DNA of 64,000 nt from Pedobacter insulae (GTDB lineage Bacteria; Bacteroidota; Bacteroidia; Sphingobacteriales; Sphingobacteriaceae), in assembly GCF_900113525.1 (NCBI RefSeq), contig NZ_FOPP01000004.1:1-64000 (forward strand). The letters run 5' to 3'. The translations under genes and the position numbers were made by a program. Positions 17,996 through 26,769 of this stretch are shown here, in pieces. The notes beneath the pieces are model-generated. The model did no database searches. It saw nothing but the letters and a program-made list of their open reading frames with translations, and had not been told where the DNA came from. Each line of letters begins with the position of its first letter. The first letter of the stretch is position 1.

Positions 17996-19447
17996 TTATT
18001 TTTTGAGTTCGTTAACCTTGTCGAAGTAGTTTATCAATTGATAGCGTTGTTCATTAAGTTGTTTCATCAACTTCAACAGGGGTGTGTAAACCTGATAGTG
18101 ATTATCTACAATTCCCTTGTTTGCATCCACATTCGATGGCTCAGCACCTACCAACGTGGGGTCATTATCTTGATATTTGAACCAGTGCCATCCAACACAG
18201 TTTTTCGATTCCAACAGCCCTAAGCAGAAGTTTTGATAAGCCTTACCCCGATCAGCCTGTGTTCTTACAATCCAGCCTGCACCCGAAGTGTTCCCCAATC
18301 CCGAATCCTCACCTTTTGTGTAAAATTCTGTTACGATAAACGGCTTTTTAGTCCATTTTCCCCAATTGTGCAATTGTTGTTTGTTGGGTGTCCATACCCC
18401 ATAGTAGTTGATCGAAACAATATCCAGATATTTACCTGCAGTTTCCATGAATCTGGCGATGTTCTTTTCTGAAGCATAAAAGCGACATCCAAGGTAGAGA
18501 TGGTTTGGGTCATATTTTTTTATCGCTTTACGTACAATCGAAAAATAGCGACTGGCTGCTAATGCTAGAAATTCTTCGCGGTGTGCATCGGTTATCTGCT
18601 CTTTATTGATCCCTTTTTCAGCAATCCATTTAGTCGCTGCTAAATAACCAGGGTCTTTTTTGTCTTCCATACTAAGGTAGCCTTCTAAATATTGTAGATG
18701 AAGGGGCATCTCATTATCAGAGAAATAGCCCAGTAGGTTTGGATCTCCTTTATACCGTAACAATTTTTTAGCTTCATCCTCGCAATGTGCTTCAAACTTT
18801 GGATCGAATACAAAGATGGTGTTTTTAGGATAGGCCTTGTGACCAGGGACCTGATAGGTCCCCCCGCGTTTATCGCCATAGCTACCCATAAAATTTAAGT
18901 TAATGGTGTAGACCAATGGTTTTTTTGCCCGTGTGTTTGCTGCCACAATTGCCTCGGTATCCGACCAGGAACCTGAGCCATTAAAGCCATTCTGAATAAG
19001 GAGCGCTGTGGTCTTGCCTATCCAATTCTCTTTACTACTGAACTTTTCTGCAAATGCTTTTTTATTTCTAGCGCTTTTTCCAGTATTTATACTGTTTACT
19101 GCGATATGAAAGTTGTAATATCCATCTGGATCGACTATAAACCATCTACCATTGTCGTTGTGTGTATAGAAAAAACCAGTCGCTTTTGTACTGCGTGTTA
19201 AGTCGCCACCATATCTTCCAAGTTTGACATCTTTCGGTTGATAATCTTTAAAATTATCAATTAATCTTGTTTCGAACGGCTTATAGTCGGCTATTACCAC
19301 CTTTCCATCACTATCCCTGCCCCGAGTTTGAGACTCCACATCAACTGATTTATAATTCCCAGTTTGCTGAGCATATAATTCGTAGGTAAAACTACCTATT
19401 ACGAATAAACCGCTCATCAGCAACTGTTTTAAAGGCTTTGTATACAT
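17996..19447 (-). CDS. clan GH-A-type glycoside hydrolase (agarase-like)
   Basis: 483 residues with a signal peptide (cleavage near ELYA-QQ). The barrel carries two likely catalytic Glu residues: GYFSDNEMPL (Glu near 245) and FIVTEFYTKG (near 373), the spacing of clan A retaining enzymes. GYFSDNE resembles the corresponding motif of GH50-type beta-agarases, and GRWFIVDPDGYYNFHIAVN near residue 100 is also seen in such proteins. A role in endo- or exo-cleavage of a galactan-like polymer is possible but not proven; another clan A family is the main alternative. It is the first gene of the leftward operon, facing the susC promoter region. Confidence 0.75.
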   Translation of the reverse strand: MYTKPLKQLLMSGLFVIGSFTYELYAQQTGNYKSVDVESQTRGRDSDGKVVIADYKPFETRLIDNFKDYQPKDVKLGRYGGDLTRSTKATGFFYTHNDNGRWFIVDPDGYYNFHIAVNSINTGKSARNKKAFAEKFSSKENWIGKTTALLIQNGFNGSGSWSDTEAIVAANTRAKKPLVYTINLNFMGSYGDKRGGTYQVPGHKAYPKNTIFVFDPKFEAHCEDEAKKLLRYKGDPNLLGYFSDNEMPLHLQYLEGYLSMEDKKDPGYLAATKWIAEKGINKEQITDAHREEFLALAASRYFSIVRKAIKKYDPNHLYLGCRFYASEKNIARFMETAGKYLDIVSINYYGVWTPNKQQLHNWGKWTKKPFIVTEFYTKGEDSGLGNTSGAGWIVRTQADRGKAYQNFCLGLLESKNCVGWHWFKYQDNDPTLVGAEPSNVDANKGIVDNHYQVYTPLLKLMKQLNEQRYQLINYFDKVNELKK

Positions 19448-19470
19448 TTCTAATACTGGTTAAAACTAAG

Positions 19471-19541
19471 TGCAATATACAGGGTGCTAAATTTTGATCG
19501 CCACTGTAAATAATGCAAACATGCAGGGTGAATCTTTCACC
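19471..19541. promoter_or_regulatory. candidate HTCS operator between divergent PUL operons
   Basis: TGCAATATACAGGGTG (19471-19486) is repeated with few changes as TGCAAACATGCAGGGTG (19514-19530), 44 bases apart. The second copy runs into a perfect inverted repeat GGTGAA-TCT-TTCACC (19527-19541). AraC-type output domains of hybrid sensors bind direct repeats, and this is the only intergenic gap shared by both operons. Assignment to the sensor at 9613 is inference. Confidence 0.5.
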
Positions 19542-19670
19542 GAAAATACGAGGAGACGTAAATCATTGAAGGCAATATTGAAAGATTTACCATGTTTATC
19601 TGTAAGATTTTTACTTGAAGTAGTCCTAGTTTAGCCCTTATCTTGGCTTTATATAATTTCGAACCTAACG

Positions 19671-19754
19671 ATGGAAAAAAATAGAATTGGATTGATACTA
19701 GTCGCCTTATTTTTGGTTTTTATTGTGTTTTTCTTCTTCAATTTGTTTCTATAA
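19671..19754 (+). CDS. 27-residue single-span membrane peptide
   Basis: A short frame starting with ATG encodes a peptide beginning MEKNRIGLILVALF, followed by an unbroken hydrophobic stretch rich in Phe and Val and ending FFNLFL. Basic residues at the front and one membrane span are a plausible small membrane protein or leader peptide. It ends 36 bases before the susC ATG. No family is recognised, and with no comparative data it could be chance. Confidence 0.4.
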   Translation: MEKNRIGLILVALFLVFIVFFFFNLFL

Positions 19755-19790
19755 TTAAAATAAACCATTTATAAACCTTAATTACAACTC

Positions 19791-22775
19791 ATGAACAGAT
19801 CATGTTACCCCAACATGTTTAGGCTTACGCTTCTCTTGTGTTTTTTGTGGCACGGCGTAGCTTTTGCACAAGAAAAATCAATTACAGGAAAGGTAAGTTC
19901 AGATCAAGAACCCTTATCAAGCGTAGGTGTCCAAGTGAAAGGCACCGATAGACGTATCGTTACCGATGCAAGTGGAAATTATAAGATCACCGTTAATAGC
20001 AACGATGTGCTTGTATTTACCTATATCGGTTACGTAACGAAGGAAATGTCTATTAGCAACCTCACTGGTAGTATACTTAACGTAACTTTAGAAAAGGACA
20101 TTGCTCAGTTAACGCAAGTTGTTGTGGTGGGTTACGGTACACAGAGGAAGAGTGATGTGTCAGGTTCTATAGTTTCGGTTAAACCTGATGCGATGAACGC
20201 TATTCCGACCGCTAGCATTAGCGAAATGTTAAGAGGTAAGGCTTCGGGTGTTCAAATTACCACAGAGAGTTCGCGCCCGGGAGGTAGTTCAAATATTTTG
20301 ATCCGCGGGCAGCGCTCGTTGTCTGGCGGTAATGCGCCTTTGTACATTGTAGATAATGTGCCTGTCAATAATGTTAACGACATAAATGCAGCAGATATAG
20401 CATCTGTGGAAATTTTAAAAGATGCAGCTTCTCAGGCTATTTATGGAACTAGGGCCGCCAATGGGGTAATTTTAATTACAACGAAGCGTGGCATGGCGGG
20501 AAAAGTGAGTGTAGACTACAATGGATATACAGGTATACAACAACTGAAAAAGAATTTTTCTTTATATAACGGTAGTGAATGGGCTACCCTGCGTAGAGAA
20601 GCATTCCGCACAGAAAATGCAGGTAATAACTACGAAAGTGACGAAGTTGTTTTTGATCCAATAGCCCGTAAGGTAATGGCAAACGGCCAAGCGATAGACT
20701 GGCAAAAATTTATGATCGAAGATGCGCTTTCGCAAAAACATGATTTGAGCATTAGAGGTGGCGGCGATAAGACGCAGATTGCAGCTTCTTTAGGTTATTT
20801 CGATCAGCGTGGCATGGTTGCAGGCGCTGGTTTTAGAAGAGGGACAGGGCGGATTAATATCGATCAAAAAATTAATAAGATAGTAAGTGTTGGCGCTAAT
20901 CTTTCTTTTACAAGAAATAAATTAACCCAAGAAGATGGTAATTTGAATGAATATATTATCACCTCGCCACTAGCACAACCTTATGGAGAGGATGGCAATT
21001 TGCAGCTGTTTGTTAATGGTGAAAATACCACTAACCCGAAGTTCTTAAATGAACAAACGGTAAATGAAACTACCACCAATCGTTTACTTTTTAACGTATT
21101 TGGCAACTTTGATTTGTTTAAAGGTTTTAGGTATAGAGTGAATGCCAATATAAATACCAGAAACAATGAACAAGGTACTTATCGTACTAAACTTTACCTA
21201 AAGGGTAGTAATATCGGTAATGCCGCCTCCATTTCATCAGGAAACTATAATGACTACCTAGTAGAAAATATTTTTTCTTATGAAAAAGATTTGAATGAGA
21301 AGAACAGATTTGATGTAACCTTATTACAGAGCGTATATAAAGAGGTGAGTAGAACCACAAGTTTATCGGGTTCTCAATTACCCACAGATATATTGGGTTA
21401 TAACGGTTTGCCTTCGGCACAGGTTATTGGTACGCCCTCAAGAAATGTTACCGATAGAACCCTGCTTTCTTATATGGGCCGGGTGCGCTATACATTGATG
21501 GACAAATACCTATTTACCTTAACTACCCGTGTGGACGGTTCTACTGTTTTTGGTCCTTCCAATAAATATGGCGTATTCCCTTCTGCTTCAGTGGCCTGGA
21601 GAATGGAACAAGAGGAGTTTATAAAACCTGTTAACTGGATTAGTCAGCTGAAATTAAGGGCCAATTATGGTCAAGTGGGTAACCAGGCTGTAAGTCCCTA
21701 TACTACTTTGGGTGAAGTTAATTCTTATCCATTTTTATTCGGTGATGGTTCATTCCAAACTGGATATCTTCCAAATAATCAATTATCAAATCCTAACCTG
21801 AAATGGGAAACTACAACGTCGCTAAACTTGGGAATGGACTTTGATTTATTTAAGGGAAGAATTTCGGGTGCGCTAGAATGGTACAATACTGATACAAAAG
21901 ACCTATTGGTTAGCAAGTCGATAAATCAGTCGCTAGGGTATAGCTCTGTGTTAATTAATTTAGGTGAGGTAAACAATAAAGGTGTAGAGTTTTTGCTAAA
22001 CACCATTCCGGTTCGAACCAAAGATTTTACGTGGGGCATTGATTTAACTTATACGGCTAATCGCAACAAGATCGTGAAAATTACTGGTGATGTAGATGAA
22101 ATGGGCAATCCAGTAAATGATCTAAATAACAACTGGTTTATTGGGAAACCGATTAATGTTTATTATAACTATCTTTTCGATGGCATTTGGCAAACTGGCG
22201 ACGATATAGCCAACTCGTTTATGCCTACTGCTAAACCTGGCGATATTAGAGTGCGCGACCTTAATGGAGATAATAAGATTGATGCGAACGATAGGGATGT
22301 TATCTTGCGAGATCCCAAATGGTTTGGCTCATTCGGAACGAGCTTTAAATATAAAGCTTTTGATTTGTACTTGGATTTTTATACTGTTCAAGGCTCGGTT
22401 AGGAGCAATCCTTACCTATATGATTTTAATAGCGGTGGTTCATTGAGTGGAAAAACCAATGGAATTCGGGTAAATTATTGGACTCCAGAAAATCCTTCCA
22501 ATGAATTTCCACGCCCTCGATATAGCTCTACTATTCAGTTCTTTTCTGCCCTAGGCTATCAAGATAATTCTTACATCCAGTTTAGAACTGCAACATTGGG
22601 TTATACTTTACCTGCTCGTTTGGTTAATAAAGTAGGTATACAACGTGTTCGTGCCTATGTTACTGGCAATAATCTTTTTAATGCAACTGATTATTCTTCT
22701 TACAGTCCTGAAGTAACGCCAGCTGGTTATCCTGAACCACGAACTGTTCTTTTCGGTTTAAACGTTTCATTTTAA
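19791..22775 (+). CDS. SusC-like TonB-dependent outer-membrane transporter
   Basis: 994 residues. Signal peptide (end near GVAFA-QEK), carboxypeptidase-D-like regulatory domain (ITGKVSSDQEPLSSVGVQVK, about 27-105), then the TonB-dependent plug beginning VVVVGYGTQRKSDVSGSI and reaching ILKDAASQAIYGTRAANGVI, and a beta barrel to the C-terminal aromatic residue (LFGLNVSF). The mature N-terminus does not show an extra STN domain, as expected for control by an HTCS rather than by an anti-sigma factor. With SusD it forms the import channel for oligosaccharides. susD follows after 10 bases. Confidence 0.95.
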   Translation: MNRSCYPNMFRLTLLLCFLWHGVAFAQEKSITGKVSSDQEPLSSVGVQVKGTDRRIVTDASGNYKITVNSNDVLVFTYIGYVTKEMSISNLTGSILNVTLEKDIAQLTQVVVVGYGTQRKSDVSGSIVSVKPDAMNAIPTASISEMLRGKASGVQITTESSRPGGSSNILIRGQRSLSGGNAPLYIVDNVPVNNVNDINAADIASVEILKDAASQAIYGTRAANGVILITTKRGMAGKVSVDYNGYTGIQQLKKNFSLYNGSEWATLRREAFRTENAGNNYESDEVVFDPIARKVMANGQAIDWQKFMIEDALSQKHDLSIRGGGDKTQIAASLGYFDQRGMVAGAGFRRGTGRINIDQKINKIVSVGANLSFTRNKLTQEDGNLNEYIITSPLAQPYGEDGNLQLFVNGENTTNPKFLNEQTVNETTTNRLLFNVFGNFDLFKGFRYRVNANINTRNNEQGTYRTKLYLKGSNIGNAASISSGNYNDYLVENIFSYEKDLNEKNRFDVTLLQSVYKEVSRTTSLSGSQLPTDILGYNGLPSAQVIGTPSRNVTDRTLLSYMGRVRYTLMDKYLFTLTTRVDGSTVFGPSNKYGVFPSASVAWRMEQEEFIKPVNWISQLKLRANYGQVGNQAVSPYTTLGEVNSYPFLFGDGSFQTGYLPNNQLSNPNLKWETTTSLNLGMDFDLFKGRISGALEWYNTDTKDLLVSKSINQSLGYSSVLINLGEVNNKGVEFLLNTIPVRTKDFTWGIDLTYTANRNKIVKITGDVDEMGNPVNDLNNNWFIGKPINVYYNYLFDGIWQTGDDIANSFMPTAKPGDIRVRDLNGDNKIDANDRDVILRDPKWFGSFGTSFKYKAFDLYLDFYTVQGSVRSNPYLYDFNSGGSLSGKTNGIRVNYWTPENPSNEFPRPRYSSTIQFFSALGYQDNSYIQFRTATLGYTLPARLVNKVGIQRVRAYVTGNNLFNATDYSSYSPEVTPAGYPEPRTVLFGLNVSF

Positions 22776-22785
22776 TTATCTTCTC

Positions 22786-24348
22786 ATGAAAAAAATATAT
22801 TATTTAGTTACCGTCGCTGCCATTTTATTCACTTCTTGTAAAAAGGCGATGCTCGATGAGACCAGTAAAGATAAAATCACACAAGATGCGGTTTTTAATA
22901 CGCCAGAAGGCTTAAGTACCGCTGTAACGGCACTCTATAACCTGGATCGTAATATTTTCCGTAATGATGCTGAGTCTACCGTGTGGACTAGTTTTATTCG
23001 TGCCGAGGATATTACTGTTACAAGAGCAGGTAGCGGAATTGGTTTCGCAAGGTACGATAACACGATCAATGCGTCAACCTCACAAGTTCGGCTATTTTGG
23101 AGTCATTATTACACCATCATCGAACGTGCAAATAAAATCATTACGTCTGGTGAGCAGCAAGGTTTAACCAATGCGGAAGTGGCGCAAGCCGTTGCAGAAG
23201 CAAAAGTATTCAGAGCACGATCATATTTTTATCTTTTTCGCACATTCGATCGCATTATCTTAAATACCGAACCTACTACTGTAGATAATCTAGAACGAAC
23301 TTACACACCTGCAAATCCAGAAGACGTTTATGCATTGATGTATAGCGATCTGGACTATGCCATTAGCAAACTCACTTATAATCCTCAAAACATAGGGCGT
23401 TACACACAAGGAGTGGCTCGTCACGTAAAGGCGCAAGTGGCTTTATGGAAAAAAGATTATGAAGAGGCAGCACTTCAGGCAGACGAAATTATAACTAAAG
23501 GTCCCTATAAACTTTTAACCGATCCCGGTGATATTTTTAAAGGGGCGAACCTTAACCATACCGAGGCAATTTTGGTAAGCCAATGGGACAGAGCTGCAGG
23601 TGGTTCGGCCGGTAATCCAGTTGGGCATCGGTTAGCGCAATATTTTGTTCCTAACTATTTTAAACAAGCAGGTATTTTAGTTAGTGATGCAAATGGAGGC
23701 TCGGCTTGGGGTCGGACTTATCCAAACCCTTATTTACTCAGTTTGTATAGTGCTAACGATAAGCGTTTAGCTGCATTTTATAAATTATTTTGGGTGTATG
23801 ATAATCCAAGCACTCTCCCTGCTGGGAAAACACTTGGACAGCGAGTTACTGCTTCAAACGCATCCATTTATTTCGATCAGTTATATCCAGCCTGTTTTAA
23901 ATATGTAGATCAATGGACTAAACTGGCACCTAACGAAGCACAGAGTTTTAAAGACATTATCATTTATCGCTTAGCCGAAACCTACCTGATCGGTGCAGAA
24001 GCGCATATGCGTTTAGGGGGTGCTAATGATGTCACAGCCGTTAAGTACATGAGCGATTTACGAAGTCGGGCAGGACTAGGCCCGTTTAATGGTGCGGTAA
24101 CCGAAGATTTGATTTTGGATGAGGATGCTAGGGAACTTTCGTTCGAAGGACAACGTTGGTATATGTTAAAACGATTAGGTAAGTTGGTTGAACGTGTAAA
24201 ATTGTATGCTGGGGATCCAGCGGTAAATGCTATACAGGCACGAACAGGTATCCAGTCTTACCATGTTCGCTGGCCAATTCCACAATCAGAAATTGATAAT
24301 ATGAAAGGCAAAGGCAATTTTACACAGAACGACGGTTATCCGCAGTAG
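22786..24348 (+). CDS. SusD-like surface glycan-binding lipoprotein
   Basis: 520 residues, lipobox LFTSC with CKK after it, which marks surface export in this phylum. The helical TPR-rich core of RagB/SusD shows AEAKVFRARSYFYLFRTFD near residue 140, the typical partner segment, and the C-terminal part contains LAETYLIGAEAHMRLGG and LSFEGQRWYMLKRLGKL, both family hallmarks. It forms the lid on the SusC pore and captures the glycan. It is directly downstream of its susC and upstream of the beta-helix lipoprotein gene. Confidence 0.94.
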   Translation: MKKIYYLVTVAAILFTSCKKAMLDETSKDKITQDAVFNTPEGLSTAVTALYNLDRNIFRNDAESTVWTSFIRAEDITVTRAGSGIGFARYDNTINASTSQVRLFWSHYYTIIERANKIITSGEQQGLTNAEVAQAVAEAKVFRARSYFYLFRTFDRIILNTEPTTVDNLERTYTPANPEDVYALMYSDLDYAISKLTYNPQNIGRYTQGVARHVKAQVALWKKDYEEAALQADEIITKGPYKLLTDPGDIFKGANLNHTEAILVSQWDRAAGGSAGNPVGHRLAQYFVPNYFKQAGILVSDANGGSAWGRTYPNPYLLSLYSANDKRLAAFYKLFWVYDNPSTLPAGKTLGQRVTASNASIYFDQLYPACFKYVDQWTKLAPNEAQSFKDIIIYRLAETYLIGAEAHMRLGGANDVTAVKYMSDLRSRAGLGPFNGAVTEDLILDEDARELSFEGQRWYMLKRLGKLVERVKLYAGDPAVNAIQARTGIQSYHVRWPIPQSEIDNMKGKGNFTQNDGYPQ

Positions 24349-24396
24349 TACCAATCCTAATAAGTCGTGAAAATTAATCCACTAAAATGTAAACAG

Positions 24397-26181
24397 ATGA
24401 AAACAAATTTAAAATTTGCAGCATTGAGCGCAGTTTTTTTAGCTGTAGCTTGTCAAAAAAATCAGCCACAACCTGTAGAAGGTAGAAATGATAATTTGGG
24501 TAAAGGAGGTGGGAAGACGACAATGATGGTTGGGACTACCTATTATGTAGATAATGTAGGTGGTAATGATAGCAACGCTGGTACGAGCACTGGATCAGCT
24601 TGGAAAAATATATCGAAAGTAAACAGTTTTGTTTTTTCGCCAGGAGACCAGATCCTTTTTAAAAGAGGAGGGGCATGGACCAGAACCTTACGTCCTCAGG
24701 GAGAAGGTATCTCTGGTTCTCCAATTGTAATCGATGCTTATGGTACAGGCGCAAAGCCTATTATAAATGGAGGGGGTGCAAGAGATGAGGGGCCAGATGG
24801 GCTTATCAATACCTCTGATGATATTTTAGATGGTGGTGCTACCATCTTACTAAAAAATCAGTCGTATTGGAGTATTAACAATATCGAGGTAACTAACATA
24901 TCTTCTACCCAAGGAAACAGACAAGGAATTAAAATTGTGGTCGAAGATGTACCGGGTAGTTCAACTGATGAAATAGTTCAGGGCATTACCATCAAAGGTG
25001 TTACTGTTAGAGACGTTTTTGGTCAGTATAGTTTTGATACTGGAAAAGACACTGGTGGTATTAGTTTGTTCTTTTATCGTGCACCGGGCTCGGCATCTAG
25101 TGCATTAGTAGATGCGAGGTTTCAAGATATAAGAATTGAAGAATGTGAAGTTAGAGATATGAATCGTGGAGGGATTTTTTCGGGCTGTTCCGACAACTTA
25201 AGTGCAGATACCCATTTTGATCCCAATGATTATCCGATCTCCAACTTAGTAATTAGAAGAAACATAGTGGATAATTGCACGGGCGATGGTATAGTTGTTC
25301 GTTTTGCAAAGGCACCCTTGATAGAAAGCAATTTGGCGACTAATAACCATAGCGGCAATGAAAGCTTAGTTCAGCATGGTGTAGCTATTTGGTGCCGAAG
25401 CACTAAAGATGCCGTTTTTCAATTCAACGAAGTGTACGGAACCCAGGCTGTTTCTAGTGATGGAATGGCTTTTGATGCAGATTTAAGAGCAGTTGACACA
25501 AAGTTTCAGTACAACTATTCTCACGATAATTTAGGTGGTTTTATGTTGTTAATACGAAGCTCAGAAAATACAACTGTTCGATACAATATTAGTCAGCGTG
25601 ATGGAAGAAGCAACGCCGTTAATAGAATTTTTCATTTTTCTAAGTATCCCACTTCATTTAGTTTACCGGGCGATGCACAGATTTATAATAACAGTGTTTA
25701 TGTATATGATAATACTGCTACAACAAGTACAGAAAGTGTAGCATTATCAAATTTTGCAGATAACCGCACTAAATTTTCCAATAATATATTTTACAATCAA
25801 GCTGGGGGAATTGTTAAAAGGCCCGAAGATTCATCTATTTGGGAATATAATCACTTTTACAATTACACTAATGTGCCGTCATCACCAACAGGTATTTATG
25901 GAGAAGGTACTGGAGTAAACACCAATACCACAGGAAATCCACTGTTGAGTAATGCTGGAAGTGGTGGCAATCTTACAGGGATTGGTACAAAAAATCAAGA
26001 CGGATCATCGTCGTTAGGCACTCAGGTAGATGGTTACAAAATTACGTCTTACGCATCTCCAGCTTATCAAAAAGGAAGGTTGATAAGTAATAATGGGGCA
26101 AAAGATTTTTATGGCTTAACGGTGAGTTCAAGCGCACGGCCTAATAAAGGTGCGCACAATGGCTGTTTAGGTTGCAATTGA
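24397..26181 (+). CDS. beta-helix lipoprotein (putative polysaccharide-active)
   Basis: About 594 residues. The ATG at 24397 gives a lipoprotein signal with lipobox AVAC (followed by QKN); an in-frame GTG at 24367 is less likely. The domain opens with TYYVDNVGGNDSNAGTS and AWKNISKVNSFVFSPGDQI, close to the two other beta-helix proteins of this locus, and continues with Asn-rich coils. The end has GAHNGCLGCN, a small Cys motif. Lipid anchoring suggests it works at the cell surface ahead of uptake, whereas the homologues have ordinary signals. Lyase, hydrolase or binding function cannot be decided. Its stop codon overlaps the next start (TGATG). Confidence 0.82.
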   Translation: MKTNLKFAALSAVFLAVACQKNQPQPVEGRNDNLGKGGGKTTMMVGTTYYVDNVGGNDSNAGTSTGSAWKNISKVNSFVFSPGDQILFKRGGAWTRTLRPQGEGISGSPIVIDAYGTGAKPIINGGGARDEGPDGLINTSDDILDGGATILLKNQSYWSINNIEVTNISSTQGNRQGIKIVVEDVPGSSTDEIVQGITIKGVTVRDVFGQYSFDTGKDTGGISLFFYRAPGSASSALVDARFQDIRIEECEVRDMNRGGIFSGCSDNLSADTHFDPNDYPISNLVIRRNIVDNCTGDGIVVRFAKAPLIESNLATNNHSGNESLVQHGVAIWCRSTKDAVFQFNEVYGTQAVSSDGMAFDADLRAVDTKFQYNYSHDNLGGFMLLIRSSENTTVRYNISQRDGRSNAVNRIFHFSKYPTSFSLPGDAQIYNNSVYVYDNTATTSTESVALSNFADNRTKFSNNIFYNQAGGIVKRPEDSSIWEYNHFYNYTNVPSSPTGIYGEGTGVNTNTTGNPLLSNAGSGGNLTGIGTKNQDGSSSLGTQVDGYKITSYASPAYQKGRLISNNGAKDFYGLTVSSSARPNKGAHNGCLGCN

Positions 26182-26756
26182 TGATGTTAGTAATCCGTTT
26201 TATATTTCTTTTTTATTTTTTTCTCTTGGAAATTGGCCAATCAGATGTGGTGCTGATTGCCACGGTAAATGGTTATCCACTTCATCTTAAAGAGCTGCAA
26301 TATGAAATGAGTAATCAGCGTACTAGGGTGTATGCGTATTTTGCAGCAAAATGCGATTTGGGAGAGACAGCATTGGATTGGACTAAACGCTATCACGGCG
26401 AAGTTCCGCTAGAAGTATTAAAGAAACGTGCTTTAGAACAGGCAGTTGCAATTAAAGTGCAGCAAATTGAAATGAAGAAACATGGAATTGATGTGGCAAT
26501 AAATTACGAGCAGTTTGTGAGGAAGTATGAAGAAGCTACCTTAAAGAGGAAGGAAGCTATCAAAAATGGAGATATTGTTTTTGGCCCTCCCATTTACACA
26601 GCGCAAAACTATTTTAATTATGTATTTAGTAACCAATTAAATGCCTTAAAAGTAACCTTAATGGATAAAAAACAAATGGAGGACAATTCCTATCAAGAAT
26701 GGCTAAATAAAAAGCTGAGTATGGCTAAAGTAATGGTTGTTACTAACAAATGGTAG
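26181..26756 (+). CDS. SurA/PpiC N-terminal-like exported protein without a PPIase domain
   Basis: About 191 residues. A hydrophobic N-terminus (LVIRFIFLFYFFLLE) is followed by VLIATVNGYPLHLKELQYEM, the pattern that opens the SurA/PrsA chaperone domain, and by helices with EVLKKRALEQAVAIKVQQIEM, typical for that domain. There is no parvulin (rotamase) domain. The start ATG lies inside the stop of the beta-helix lipoprotein gene (TGATG), so translation is coupled, and the following gene is another beta-helix protein. A dedicated periplasmic holdase for these proteins is a reasonable but unproven idea. Confidence 0.65.
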   Translation: MMLVIRFIFLFYFFLLEIGQSDVVLIATVNGYPLHLKELQYEMSNQRTRVYAYFAAKCDLGETALDWTKRYHGEVPLEVLKKRALEQAVAIKVQQIEMKKHGIDVAINYEQFVRKYEEATLKRKEAIKNGDIVFGPPIYTAQNYFNYVFSNQLNALKVTLMDKKQMEDNSYQEWLNKKLSMAKVMVVTNKW

Positions 26757-26769
26757 TAAAATATTTGAT

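Noticed and set aside
22755..22772. TTAAACGTTTC resembling the LacI-type palindrome
   Set aside because: It lies inside the last codons of a susC gene, lacks the flanking GC bases, and is probably coding coincidence.
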